From positions 2,153,501 to 2,217,500 of the forward strand of contig NC_015977.1 of assembly GCF_000225345.1 (NCBI RefSeq): a stretch of DNA of 64,000 bases, read 5' to 3'. Positions within the stretch are counted from its first letter, which is position 1. The number at the start of each line of letters is the position of its first letter. Shown here in pieces: positions 9,085 through 18,282 of this stretch. Origin of the DNA: Roseburia hominis A2-183. Lineage in GTDB: Bacteria > Bacillota > Clostridia > Lachnospirales > Lachnospiraceae. The translations under genes and the position numbers were made by a program. The notes beneath the pieces were generated by a model. It did not search any database and was not told the DNA's origin. It worked only from the letters and a program-made list of their open reading frames with translations.

Positions 9085-9882
9085 TTAGAACCGCACCAGC
9101 TCGGACGGCTCGTCTCTCTTTGCCACATACATCGGAAAATCATCCCCCTTATAAGGATTATCTCCCATCGCCACTTCCAGCCGTACCGTCTCGTACGCAA
9201 GTTCCGCATAGTTATTTTCCTTGGACAGATGTCCTAAAAAGACCGTGCCGAAATGATCGTGCAGCACCTCCCCGAGCAGCCGCCCGGAAAGCTCGTTGGA
9301 CAGGTGTCCCTTCTCTCCGAGAATACGCTGTTTTAACGGATACGGATAACTTCCGACCTGCAGCATATGTACATCATGATTCGCCTCGAGAAGAAGCACG
9401 TCCAGCCCCTTTAACTTCTCCACAATATGGTCGTCATAAATTCCCAGATCCGTCATGACCGCCATGGATTTTCCGGGCTGCTTCATCTTATACGCCACCG
9501 GCTCAGCCGCGTCATGTGAGATGGCAATCGGCTCGATCGTCATATCTCCGATCGTAAAATCCTCCCCCGCATGAATCTCATGAAACAGGGCGGGATCGAT
9601 CGTTCCGACGGATTTGGTGTGCAGTATCGCATCGATCGTCCCCGGAGTCGCATACATCGGCAGACCGTAACGTCTCGCAAGGACGCCAAGTCCTGCGATA
9701 TGATCCACATGTTCATGTGTGATCAGAATTCCCTGCATCTCTTCCGTTTTCAGATCAATCGAATTCAGACCGGATTCAATCCGCTTTCCGCTGATTCCGG
9801 CATCCACTAAAACATGACATTCATCTGTTCCCACGCAGATACAGTTGCCACTGCTGCCGCTTGCTATACTGCATAATTCCAT
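9085..9882 (-). CDS. MBL-fold metallohydrolase, YycJ/WalJ type
   Basis: A 265-residue metallo-beta-lactamase-fold hydrolase. MELCSIASGSSGNCICVG is the family's characteristic N-terminus, and ILITHEHVDHIAGLGVLARR holds the HxHxDH zinc-binding motif near residue 57. Further metal ligands are in AISHDAAEPVAY and in the C-terminal FLGHLSKENN. The family is associated with the WalRK regulon in bacilli and has been proposed to act as an exonuclease on DNA; here there is no WalRK operon. It follows the FtsA-like gene by 17 bp and is likely co-transcribed with it. Confidence 0.88.
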   Translation of the reverse strand: MELCSIASGSSGNCICVGTDECHVLVDAGISGKRIESGLNSIDLKTEEMQGILITHEHVDHIAGLGVLARRYGLPMYATPGTIDAILHTKSVGTIDPALFHEIHAGEDFTIGDMTIEPIAISHDAAEPVAYKMKQPGKSMAVMTDLGIYDDHIVEKLKGLDVLLLEANHDVHMLQVGSYPYPLKQRILGEKGHLSNELSGRLLGEVLHDHFGTVFLGHLSKENNYAELAYETVRLEVAMGDNPYKGDDFPMYVAKRDEPSELVRF

Positions 9883-9899
9883 TTTATTTCTTCCACTCT

Positions 9900-12155
9900 C
9901 TATCTGTTAATTTCCTGCCAGCGAAGCTCGATCTGGTCTCCCTCGGAGAGCACTGCCGAATACTGTGCCTGCTGTCCGTTCAACTTTGTGATGATCGCTC
10001 TTCCCGCAGATGCCGTTAAATCAAAATCGTAAAAATCAAAAATATCTACAAAGATGTAGCTCTTCTTTCCGGTCAGACGTACCGGCTGCTGATTGATAAA
10101 CACAACCAGTCCCAGATCCGTCTTCTGCGAAGCCTGCTGCACTTCCCCTTCAGCCGGCTGCTCCACAGCGCTCTCTGCTCCCGTGGCATCTGTCACAGAT
10201 GAAGGTTCCTGTGACATTCCATGCTCCGCTTCCTCCGCCTCTGTACCGGTCTGTGCCTCACTCTCTGCGGCATCCACTTCCTCTACCGTCTCAGCCAGAG
10301 TCTCGTCCGCTGTCTGCTCCGTCCCGCCAGCCGCAGCCGTCACAGGCTGCTCCGCAACCGGAAGTTCTGCCGGATCCACCGCCGCTGCTCCGAAAGAAAG
10401 CACCACCCAGTCCACGGAAAAGTTCTCGTACACAAGACTCTCCATGGTTGCCACGCGGTTATTCACAAGAATCTCATGATCCATGTCCACTTCCACATCC
10501 ATGAATGCCGCCAGCTGCTCCACGGTATAAAAGCTTCTCGTCTCAACCGCATCGCCCTCTTTGATCTCATAGGACGGCAGTTCCAGACTTCCGTTGACTT
10601 CCAGGCACTTCGGACAGCGCACGATCCTGCCGTTGACGATTACCTTCATCTCCGAAGAGGAATACTCATCCAGCTGCTCTAAGGTACATACCGCCGCTTC
10701 GCCCTGTGTCGACGCTTCGATCACGATGTCGCTGTTCGGTTCCAGCGGGGTGTTGATGTTGACCAGACGGTCATTCATATAGATCTCTGCGGACTCTCCC
10801 AGCTCACCTCTGACAATCCGCGGAGTGCCGTTCACGGTGAAATTGAGTTCCTTGCCGCGCTTCGGGAACAGTTCCTCATTCGGGAAACCGGCCTGCAGGG
10901 CTGCATCCACGATTGTCAGCTTATTGTTGTCATACAGCTTGATCCGCTCCCCGTTAAAGCGCACCATGATAAAGCTGTTTCTCTGATCGTAATAATTTAA
11001 GCAGATACCGATCGGCGTGACGAGCAGCGGATCCTTCTGGATCTCTGTCTGAAGAAACGTCACTTCCTGCAGCACTTCCTCACCGCGCAGCGCTACACGC
11101 TCTGCCGGCAGATCCAGCTTCTTGGCAAGCATCTCCGTGTAACCGTGGATCTTACCGCCGCCGCCGACGATAAACGCCGCACTGACGCTCTTGTCTCCGT
11201 TCAGCTCCTTGATCTTCGCCGCTACCTCGGTCGTCATCTTATCCACCACCGGCTCCGTCAGCTTCCACACATCCTTCGACGGAATCGTGTGCTCGATCAT
11301 CATAATATCCTTGTAGGTCACCTGATCGTCCATACCGCTCGAGAGCTTGATCTGCTCCGCCGTGTTGAAATCCACCAGATAACTCTGCACGATCAGCTCA
11401 GTGATCTCATCCCCCGCAAGCGGAATCATACCGTATGCGATGATGCTTCCGTCTCTCGTCACGGAAATATCGGATGTTCCCGCACCGATATCCACGAGCG
11501 CAATATTTAACAGTCTGTAATTCTCCGGAATCGCCACATTGATCGCCGCAATAGGCTCCAACGTCATGTTTGCCACGGTCAGACCCGCCATACCGACTGC
11601 CGCGTACAGACCGTCCACAACATCCTCCGGCAGGAACGTCACGATGATATCCTCGCTGATACGTTCTGCCTTATGGGATTCCAGACTGGAGAACGGTTCA
11701 TCATTTAAGAAATACTTCATGACGGAATAACCCACACAGTAAAACTTGTAGCGGGTATCGTTCATTTCCTTTAAAATGGACTGTGCCTTTTCAATTCCAA
11801 GCAGATCCAGTGTATGAATATCCTCGCCGGTAACGACCGTCTCCTCCGGGAAATCATAGCTGATGTTGGTCGTCACCGTCTTTAACACACGGCCTGCGGC
11901 TGCAATACACACTTCGGTCAGTTCCTGCCCGATCTGTGACTCCAGCTCCTCCTTCACCTTGGCAATGGTATGCCCCACGCGTCCGATATCATGGATCTGG
12001 CCGTCCAGCATGGCACGCGTCTCGTGCTCAAGCATATACTGTGCCACCACGACAAATTCATTCTCCGTCTTATAGCCTACGGTTCCCACCACATTTCTCG
12101 TTCCAATATCAAGACCAAACACCAGCGGCTGGTCGAATACGCTCGTATCGCTCAT
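9900..12155 (-). CDS. FtsA-like actin-fold ATPase with long C-terminal extension
   Basis: A 751-residue protein. The N-terminal 400 residues are an actin/Hsp70-fold ATPase: GLDIGTRNVVGTVG (phosphate 1), ALVDIGAGTSDISVTRDG (phosphate 2) and AAFIVGGGGKIHGYTEML (adenosine motif). The order and the SHS2-like insert match FtsA/PilM. Typical FtsA is about 420 residues; here a further 350 follow, with a domain rich in LNFTVNG-type strands and an acidic Ala/Glu/Thr-rich linker near residues 615-680. The amphipathic membrane-binding helix that ends FtsA is not evident. It is not beside ftsZ but next to coaE and walJ, so I call it a divergent paralogue; it may tether a cell-envelope or division complex. 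Confidence 0.75.
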   Translation of the reverse strand: MSDTSVFDQPLVFGLDIGTRNVVGTVGYKTENEFVVVAQYMLEHETRAMLDGQIHDIGRVGHTIAKVKEELESQIGQELTEVCIAAAGRVLKTVTTNISYDFPEETVVTGEDIHTLDLLGIEKAQSILKEMNDTRYKFYCVGYSVMKYFLNDEPFSSLESHKAERISEDIIVTFLPEDVVDGLYAAVGMAGLTVANMTLEPIAAINVAIPENYRLLNIALVDIGAGTSDISVTRDGSIIAYGMIPLAGDEITELIVQSYLVDFNTAEQIKLSSGMDDQVTYKDIMMIEHTIPSKDVWKLTEPVVDKMTTEVAAKIKELNGDKSVSAAFIVGGGGKIHGYTEMLAKKLDLPAERVALRGEEVLQEVTFLQTEIQKDPLLVTPIGICLNYYDQRNSFIMVRFNGERIKLYDNNKLTIVDAALQAGFPNEELFPKRGKELNFTVNGTPRIVRGELGESAEIYMNDRLVNINTPLEPNSDIVIEASTQGEAAVCTLEQLDEYSSSEMKVIVNGRIVRCPKCLEVNGSLELPSYEIKEGDAVETRSFYTVEQLAAFMDVEVDMDHEILVNNRVATMESLVYENFSVDWVVLSFGAAAVDPAELPVAEQPVTAAAGGTEQTADETLAETVEEVDAAESEAQTGTEAEEAEHGMSQEPSSVTDATGAESAVEQPAEGEVQQASQKTDLGLVVFINQQPVRLTGKKSYIFVDIFDFYDFDLTASAGRAIITKLNGQQAQYSAVLSEGDQIELRWQEINR

Positions 12156-12174
12156 CTGCAGTATCTCCTAATCT

Positions 12175-12774
12175 CTATTTCTTCTCCGAAAGCGCCCTGT
12201 CAATCTGCGCAAAAGCCTCCGCCACACTGCCGTTGTTGTCAATCACAACCCTGCAGTGCTCCCGGTAGACTTCCTCCGTCAACTGGCTGGCAAAAATCCG
12301 GTCTACCTTTTCCGTGGAATATCCTCTGCTTGCCATCAGGCGTTCTCTGCGAATATCCTCTCTGGTATAAATATACCAGAGTTCGTCACAAATTTCATCA
12401 TAATGTTCTTCAATCAGAAGCGCTGCCTCCAGCACCAGAAGCTTTCGTTTTCCACCCTGCTTTTCTCTCGCCGCCTCTTTTTCCACATAGACGCGCACCG
12501 CCGGGTGTACAATGGCATTCATCTGCCTGCGCTTCGCCTCATCGGAAAAAATGACTGCCGCCAGTTTCCCCCGGTTCAGTCCGCCCTGCGGCAGGAAAAT
12601 ATCCTCCGCGCCAAACGTCTCACAGATCCTGTCATAGCACTCCGTCCCGGGAGACATCAGCTCATGGGCGATCTCATCCGCAAGCATCACGCGGGTATCC
12701 GGCTTCTTCGCCAGGTATCCCAGTATTTCCGACTTGCCGGCTCCTACACCGCCGGTAATTCCTATAAATCTCAT
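12175..12774 (-). CDS. coaE: Dephospho-CoA kinase
   Basis: A 199-residue P-loop kinase: GITGGVGAGKSEIL is the Walker A motif at residues 5-18, with the family's MLADEIAHELM and RMNAIVHP-like segments (MNAIVHPAVR near residue 95). It phosphorylates the 3' hydroxyl of dephospho-CoA, the last step of coenzyme A synthesis. It starts 15 bp after the polA stop and ends 19 bp before the FtsA-like gene, so it sits inside a polA-coaE operon, a common pairing in Firmicutes. Confidence 0.95.
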   Translation of the reverse strand: MRFIGITGGVGAGKSEILGYLAKKPDTRVMLADEIAHELMSPGTECYDRICETFGAEDIFLPQGGLNRGKLAAVIFSDEAKRRQMNAIVHPAVRVYVEKEAAREKQGGKRKLLVLEAALLIEEHYDEICDELWYIYTREDIRRERLMASRGYSTEKVDRIFASQLTEEVYREHCRVVIDNNGSVAEAFAQIDRALSEKK

Positions 12775-12789
12775 CGTTTTACTGCACCT

Positions 12790-15567
12790 CTATTTTGCCT
12801 GATACCAGTCACTTCCCGCATGCACATCAATCTCAAGCATCACCGACAACTGTGCTGCCCCGTGCATCTCTTCGGCAAGAATCTTACGCACTTCCTGCTC
12901 TTCCTCTACCGCTGTCTCCACCAGCAGTTCATCGTGCACCGTCAGAATCAGCCGGGATTTTAACCCCTCCGCCAGCAGGCGGTCATGCACCCGGTTCATG
13001 GCGATCTTGATAATGTCCGCCGCCGTTCCCTGTATCGGGGAATTCATCGCAATGCGCTCCCCGAACGAACGCTGCATAAAATTGCTCGAAGAAAGCTCCG
13101 GAATCGGACGTCTTCTTCCGAACATCGTCGTGACATAGCCTTTTTCCTTTGCCTCCGCCACCAGTCCGTCCAGATACCCCTTGATCTTCGGATAGGTCTC
13201 AAAATAGCGCTCAATGTACTCCGCCGCCTCTTTCTTCGTGATGGAGAGATCCTGGCTGAGTCCGAAGGAGCTGATTCCGTAGACGATACCGAAATTGACC
13301 GCCTTGGCATTGCGGCGCTGCAGATCGGTCACCTCGTCAAACGGGATATGGAATACCTGCGACGCCGTCGTCCGGTGAATATCCTGTGCATTCCGGTATG
13401 CCTCGATGAGCTTCTCATCCCCGGACAGATGCGCCAGCACGCGCAGCTCGATCTGGGAATAATCCGCGTCCACAAACACAAAACCGCTCTTTGGCAAAAA
13501 TGCCTTGCGGATCAGTCTTCCCAGTTCAATCCGCATCGGGATGTTCTGGAGGTTCGGCTCCGTGCTGCTAAGGCGTCCCGTCGCCGTGATGGTCTGATTG
13601 AAGGACGTGTGGATTCTTCCGTCCTCTGCGATATAGTTCACCAGACCGTCCGCATAGGTGGACTTTAGCTTGGTCAGCTGTCTGTACTCCAGAATATCCG
13701 CCACAATCGGGTAATCCGGCGCCAGACGGTCCAAAACATCCGCCGCCGTCGAATAACCGGTCTTCGTCTTCTTGCCGTTCGGCAGGGAAAGCTTTTCAAA
13801 TAAAATCACACCGAGCTGCTTGGGAGAATTGATATTGAATTCCTCCCCGGCTTCCTCATAGATCTTACGCTCGAGTTCGTCAATGCGCACGGCAAGCTTG
13901 TCTCCGTACTCCTTTAGCGCCTCCCCGGACGCAATGATTCCCTCTTTTTCCATATCTGCCAGCGTGAAGACAAGCGGCATCTCGATCTCGCGAAACAGCG
14001 CTTCCATTCCGGTGTCCGCAAGCTCTTTTTCAAGCGGCTCCCTGGTCTTGTATGCCACGTATGCCATATAGCAGACGCACTTTAAAAATTCCTCCGGCTT
14101 TTTCTCAGCCGCCTTCTCATACGTGAGCTTCTCTATGAGATCCTTTCTCGACAGAATCATCAGTCCCGCATAATCCTTGGCAATGTCCTCATACGGATAT
14201 TCATTCTTAATCGGGTTTAAAAGGTAGGCCGCGATCGTGTTGTCGAACAGGTTCTCCTCCGAGATCGTTCCAAGACATTTTTTCTCAAGCATCCCCAGTT
14301 CCTTTAACTGCGGCTTTAAGTCAAGTGTCGCATAGGAAGCGGCTGCGCTCCCCGCAAACAATTCACGGATCTTACGGCAGGGAAGTGCTTCCGATGCCTC
14401 CACGTAACAGATTTCCTCCTCACCACATGCAACTGCAAGTCCGAGAAAATCCGGGATATGACAGCTTCCTGCCGTCTCCTGCTGCCCCGCCTCTTCGCCG
14501 GAGTTCTGCATCGCAAAGCTGCCAAACAGATTCATCTGACCGTCAGCCTCCGTGTGGGCGTCATGCGTTTCCTCCTGTGGCACCACATAGAATCCACATG
14601 CTTTTCCACGCAGGGATGCAAAAAATGCTTCTGCCTCCTGCGCCTTTTCTATCTTCTTAAAATGCTCCTCCGCCGTATTCTTCGGTGCTTCCACGGAGAA
14701 TCTGCCGAGGAGATTCTTAAATTCCAGTCTCTTACACAACAAATAGGCTTCCTCTGTATACAGATCGGAAACCTGTTCTAAATGCGCGTCCGCAAGCTTG
14801 TAGGCAATGTCCGCATCGATATCGATCGTCGCCAGCGTCTTGCTCATCTGCGCCATATCATAATGCTCTTTTAAATTCGTGCTTGCTCTCGGCGGCTTTA
14901 ATTCATCCACATGTGCGTAGGCATTCTCAATACTGCCGTATTTTGCGATGATCGCCGTCGCTGTCTTCTCGCCAATGCCGGGAACTCCCGGAATGTTGTC
15001 GGAAGTATCACCCATCAGTGCCTTCACATCAATAAACTCCGTCGGCGTCACCTGATACTTCTCGAGGACTTCCTTCGCGTTGTAGTCCTCAATCTCGGTT
15101 CCCGTCCTCTTCGTCTTCGGGATCCGGATCTTGATATGATCTGTTGCAAGCTGCAGAAGATCACGGTCACCGGATACGACCGCAACCTCCACGCCTGCCG
15201 CCTCACTGCGCTTTGCGATGGTTCCAAGCAGATCATCCGCCTCGTAACCGCCTTTTTCAACGATGGTCACACCCATCGCGCGCAGCATCTCTTTCATCAG
15301 GGGTACCTGCTGCTTTAACTCTGCCGCCATCGGCTTGCGGGTACCCTTGTATTCCGCAAACATCTTGTGGCGAAACGTCGGCTCAGACACGTCGAACGCA
15401 ACCGTCAGGTAATCGGGCTGCTCCTCCTCCAGTATCTTGAACATGATATTTAAAAATCCGTATACCGCGTTCGTGTGAAGTCCCTCGGAATTGGTCAGAT
15501 CCGGGATTCCGAAAAATGCCCGGTTCAAAATACTGTGTCCGTCAATCAATACCAGCTTTTCGCTCAT
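12790..15567 (-). CDS. polA: DNA polymerase I
   Basis: 925 residues from the start MSEKLVLIDGHSILNRAFFG (GGAG 6 nt upstream); an upstream ATG at 15612 would overlap the previous gene and is not favoured. Residues 1-290 are the 5'-3' exonuclease domain (VVSGDRDLLQL, GVPGIGEKTA helix-hairpin-helix). Residues about 310-520 are a 3'-5' exonuclease-like domain in which the catalytic DxE is replaced (LGLAVACGEEE), so proofreading is probably lost, as in Bacillus and Thermus relatives. The polymerase domain has motif A DADYSQIELR, motif B RRNAKAVNFGIVYG and motif C VHDELL. It acts in repair and Okazaki-fragment processing. Confidence 0.96.
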   Translation of the reverse strand: MSEKLVLIDGHSILNRAFFGIPDLTNSEGLHTNAVYGFLNIMFKILEEEQPDYLTVAFDVSEPTFRHKMFAEYKGTRKPMAAELKQQVPLMKEMLRAMGVTIVEKGGYEADDLLGTIAKRSEAAGVEVAVVSGDRDLLQLATDHIKIRIPKTKRTGTEIEDYNAKEVLEKYQVTPTEFIDVKALMGDTSDNIPGVPGIGEKTATAIIAKYGSIENAYAHVDELKPPRASTNLKEHYDMAQMSKTLATIDIDADIAYKLADAHLEQVSDLYTEEAYLLCKRLEFKNLLGRFSVEAPKNTAEEHFKKIEKAQEAEAFFASLRGKACGFYVVPQEETHDAHTEADGQMNLFGSFAMQNSGEEAGQQETAGSCHIPDFLGLAVACGEEEICYVEASEALPCRKIRELFAGSAAASYATLDLKPQLKELGMLEKKCLGTISEENLFDNTIAAYLLNPIKNEYPYEDIAKDYAGLMILSRKDLIEKLTYEKAAEKKPEEFLKCVCYMAYVAYKTREPLEKELADTGMEALFREIEMPLVFTLADMEKEGIIASGEALKEYGDKLAVRIDELERKIYEEAGEEFNINSPKQLGVILFEKLSLPNGKKTKTGYSTAADVLDRLAPDYPIVADILEYRQLTKLKSTYADGLVNYIAEDGRIHTSFNQTITATGRLSSTEPNLQNIPMRIELGRLIRKAFLPKSGFVFVDADYSQIELRVLAHLSGDEKLIEAYRNAQDIHRTTASQVFHIPFDEVTDLQRRNAKAVNFGIVYGISSFGLSQDLSITKKEAAEYIERYFETYPKIKGYLDGLVAEAKEKGYVTTMFGRRRPIPELSSSNFMQRSFGERIAMNSPIQGTAADIIKIAMNRVHDRLLAEGLKSRLILTVHDELLVETAVEEEQEVRKILAEEMHGAAQLSVMLEIDVHAGSDWYQAK

Positions 15568-15581
15568 TTCTGTCTCCGTTT

Positions 15582-17384
15582 CTAGATTGCTCTTGTATAC
15601 TTCTTCAGCCACTCATTCTCTTCCGGTGTCATGTACGGAGAGAGTGTCTTGTATACCATTGCATGATAGTCATTTAACATCTTCTTCTCACGTCCCGTCA
15701 TCTCGTCCGGATCAATGGCATCCAGATCAATCGGTGCGTAAGTAATATTTTCAAAATTCATGAACTGACCGTACTCGTTTTTCTCCGCCTTGTGGCATAC
15801 CAGTTCGTTCTCGGTACGGATACCGTACTTGCCTTCCAGATATACGCCCGGCTCATCCGTCGTGACCATACCCTCTTCCAGCGTGCCGTTATCATGGCGC
15901 TCCGGCACCACTCTCCAGCGGAAGCCGTTCGGTCCCTCGTGCACATTCAAAATGTAGCCCACACCGTGTCCGGTACCGCACTTGTAATCAATGCCCATCT
16001 GCCAGAGCGGCCCGCGGGATAAAATATCCAGATTCAGTCCGGTGCAGCCGTAGAGGAACTTGGCGTTTGCAAGGTTCATGTTGGAGCGGCATACCGTTGT
16101 AAAATGCAGCCGCATCTCGTCTGTGATCGGTCCGAGCGCCATCGTTCTTGTGATGTCGGTCGTTCCCTCGAAATAGTGTCCGCCGGAATCCACCAGCAGG
16201 AAGCCTTCCGGCTTTAACTCGGCATCCGATTCCGGAGTCGCCGCATAGTGCATCATGGCAGCGTTCGGTCCGTATGCACAGATCGTGTCAAAGCTTAACT
16301 CGATAAAGTTATCCTGCTCTCTTCTGCGCGCCTCCAGGTAATCCGATGCGGAGATCTCCGTCATCGGAATCTTGCCGATATTGGTCTTCAGCCAGTACAT
16401 GAATTTGGTGAATGCCACACCGTCCTTCACATGTGCCTTGCGGATATTCTCCACCTCGACCGGATTCTTGACCGCTTTCATGATCTCGGTCGGGTTCGGC
16501 TGGTCCACAATGCGGATCTCTTTTTTCAGGCTGCTGGTAATGCGGTAGTTGACCGTATTGCCATTCATCAGTACGCATGCGTCCGCCGGGATCTCTTTCA
16601 CATAATCATAGATTGCATCGTAAGGTCTGGTTGTGATGTGATTCTCCTTCAGATATGCTGCAATCTTCTCATCCACAACTTCTTCCTGTAAAAACCAGAT
16701 GCACTCCTTGTCGGTAAGCACCAGGTAGGACAGGATGACCGGCACGTAATCGATGTCTCCGCCGCGGATGTTTAACAGCCATGCTATATCGTATAAGGAA
16801 GTCAGAATATGCACATTGGCTCCCTCTTTTTCCATTACCTTGCGCAGATCCGCGATCTTGTCTGCCGTGCTCTTGCCGGAGTACTTCTCCTCAAGCAAAA
16901 ACAGCGGTTCCTTAGAAAGCGCCGGGCGATCCTTCCAGATCAGATCAATCAGATCCTCCGTCACGTACAAAGACCCCTTCTTTTTCTCCGCAATGGCGAG
17001 AAGCTTTCTGCCCCAGCTTCCGTTCACCACTCTGCCGTCAAATCCGATGCAGCCGCTCTCCGGCAGTTCTTTTTCAACGAACTCATCCACGGTCGGCACA
17101 CCCTCTTCCCCCATGCGGTAGAGCATCACGGTACTTCCGGCAAGCTGCTTTTCCGCCTGCACGAAATAGCGTCCGTCTGTCCACAGTCCTGCCTCTGTCA
17201 GGGTAATGACCGCCGTGCCTGCCGATCCGGTGAAACCGGTGATAAACTTTCTGGCTTTAAAATGCTCCCCTACATATTCGGACTCATGAAAATCGGCGGT
17301 CGGTACAATATAAATATCGATCTTCCGCTTTTTCATCTCCTCGCGCAATGCGCTTAATCTTTCCTGAATCATAGTATTCTCCAT
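15582..17384 (-). CDS. Aminopeptidase P family protein (Xaa-Pro aminopeptidase)
   Basis: A 600-residue cytosolic metallopeptidase of the M24B family with two creatinase-like N-terminal domains and a C-terminal pita-bread domain. Metal-binding residues are visible in LLVDSGGHYFEGTTDITRT (two Asp), GTGHGVGYILNVHEGP (His), MVTTDEPGVY (Glu) and GIRTENELV (Glu). The length matches the long form of aminopeptidase P rather than the 350-residue PepQ. It removes N-terminal residues preceding proline. The gene ends 15 bp before polA. Confidence 0.93.
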   Translation of the reverse strand: MENTMIQERLSALREEMKKRKIDIYIVPTADFHESEYVGEHFKARKFITGFTGSAGTAVITLTEAGLWTDGRYFVQAEKQLAGSTVMLYRMGEEGVPTVDEFVEKELPESGCIGFDGRVVNGSWGRKLLAIAEKKKGSLYVTEDLIDLIWKDRPALSKEPLFLLEEKYSGKSTADKIADLRKVMEKEGANVHILTSLYDIAWLLNIRGGDIDYVPVILSYLVLTDKECIWFLQEEVVDEKIAAYLKENHITTRPYDAIYDYVKEIPADACVLMNGNTVNYRITSSLKKEIRIVDQPNPTEIMKAVKNPVEVENIRKAHVKDGVAFTKFMYWLKTNIGKIPMTEISASDYLEARRREQDNFIELSFDTICAYGPNAAMMHYAATPESDAELKPEGFLLVDSGGHYFEGTTDITRTMALGPITDEMRLHFTTVCRSNMNLANAKFLYGCTGLNLDILSRGPLWQMGIDYKCGTGHGVGYILNVHEGPNGFRWRVVPERHDNGTLEEGMVTTDEPGVYLEGKYGIRTENELVCHKAEKNEYGQFMNFENITYAPIDLDAIDPDEMTGREKKMLNDYHAMVYKTLSPYMTPEENEWLKKYTRAI

Positions 17385-17413
17385 TCCGGAGCGTCTATCC
17401 GCTCCATTTTGTT

Positions 17414-17878
17414 CTAAATATCTGTGTACTCAAAGAACTTTGTATCAATCTCCGGATAAGACCGTTTCAACGAAATCGGTCTTCCGGAACGGTTCAAAAA
17501 GCAGTGGGAACTTGTTCCTGTAGTGCGAAGTTCTCCCGTCGCCTTATCCGTCATCCGGTACTCCACTTCCATCTTGATTCCGTTATACTTGGTAATCCGC
17601 GGCTCAATGACAACCACATCATCAAAATGAACCATGCTGTGATACTCGCAGGACACCGACAGCACCGGGCTGATGATCTCCATCGCCTCCATCTCCTTAT
17701 AGGAGAGTCCGATCTGCTCCATCAGATCCATGCGCGCCTCTTCCATCCATTTGATATAGTTGGAATGATGAATGATGCCCATCTGATCCGTCTCGTAATA
17801 CTTGGCGTGATGCTCATAAGGCCGAATCTTGATCTCATCCACCTGTTTTCCATAGAGTTCGATTTCCTTCTCTGACAT
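17414..17878 (-). CDS. Acyl-CoA thioesterase, YbgC/FadM (hotdog) family
   Basis: A 154-residue hotdog-fold protein. YETDQMGIIHHSNYIKWMEEAR contains the active-site Asp of the 4-hydroxybenzoyl-CoA thioesterase family; the central helix follows as LMEQIGLSYKEME. Start MSEKEIELYGKQ (ATG 17878) is chosen because AAGGA lies 6 nt upstream; the longer in-frame extension crosses a good promoter and has no family character. It likely hydrolyses acyl-CoA or acyl-ACP species; substrate unknown. It has its own promoter but lies in line with the pepP-polA operon. Confidence 0.85.
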   Translation of the reverse strand: MSEKEIELYGKQVDEIKIRPYEHHAKYYETDQMGIIHHSNYIKWMEEARMDLMEQIGLSYKEMEAMEIISPVLSVSCEYHSMVHFDDVVVIEPRITKYNGIKMEVEYRMTDKATGELRTTGTSSHCFLNRSGRPISLKRSYPEIDTKFFEYTDI

Positions 17879-17962
17879 CTGAATTCCTTCTTTCCTTGCA
17901 ATACATAGACCAATGGCGGCTGCTTTACTTCGCCGGGCAGCCCGCTCATTGCCTACGCGTAC

Positions 17963-17991
17963 ATTATCCCACATCCCATTTAAAATTTCAA
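17963..17991 (-). promoter_or_regulatory. Promoter of the thioesterase gene
   Basis: Minus strand TTGAAA (17986-17991), 17-bp spacer, GATAAT (17963-17968). It supports the short thioesterase start. Confidence 0.55.
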
Positions 17992-18080
17992 TATCCGCAG
18001 ACAGCGTTCTAAGCTTCCTTCCGTTCGCTACGACCGGCTTTTGGGCATGTGGCAATTTCCTCTTTTATCTCATTTTATCT

Positions 18081-18182
18081 CTAATCTTCAAAATATTCTC
18101 TGTAGTCATCCTCATTCGAGAAGAGCATGTATTCTCCGTTTACATATCCCATATAGCCTGCCGCTACAACATATCCTTTCAT
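18081..18182 (-). CDS. Conserved 33-residue small protein
   Basis: ATG at 18182 opens a 33-codon frame beginning MKGYVVAAGYMGYV and ending DDYREYFED. It is rich in Tyr and Gly with an acidic tail, has no membrane segment, and resembles small conserved proteins I have seen in Lachnospiraceae genomes; no function is known to me. AAAGGAG lies about 10 nt upstream, but that Shine-Dalgarno sequence is locked in a 12-bp perfect stem (18188-18223). The frame ends before the thioesterase promoter. Confidence rests on the SD, the start and the recognisable family look. Confidence 0.7.
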   Translation of the reverse strand: MKGYVVAAGYMGYVNGEYMLFSNEDDYREYFED

Positions 18183-18187
18183 AAAAA

Positions 18188-18223
18188 ATACACTCCTTTC
18201 GTCATCTGATAAAAGGAGTGTAT
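18188..18223 (-). promoter_or_regulatory. Attenuator-like hairpin that contains the SD of the small gene
   Basis: On the minus strand ATACACTCCTTT and AAAGGAGTGTAT form a perfect 12-bp stem, followed at once by six T and the ATG of the small gene. The shape is that of a Rho-independent terminator, yet its right arm is also the ribosome-binding site, so it could control both termination and translation. Confidence 0.6.
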
Positions 18224-18226
18224 CGC

Positions 18227-18256
18227 ATCATGTGTCCAATTCTTTGGACACATGAT
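18227..18256. repeat. Perfect 13-bp inverted repeat
   Basis: ATCATGTGTCCAA (18227-18239) and TTGGACACATGAT (18244-18256) pair around TTCT. It has no T-run on either side. It lies just upstream (minus strand) of the SD-containing hairpin and may be part of the same leader, or a protein-binding operator. Confidence 0.6.
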
Positions 18257-18282
18257 CCTGTTTATTATCTTTAACAGCTTTA

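Noticed and set aside
15568..15612. Longer start for polA
   Set aside because: It overlaps the aminopeptidase P gene; the inner ATG has a properly spaced SD and matches family starts.
17879..18055. N-terminal extension of the thioesterase
   Set aside because: It crosses a good promoter, has no family similarity, and a clear SD marks the shorter start.
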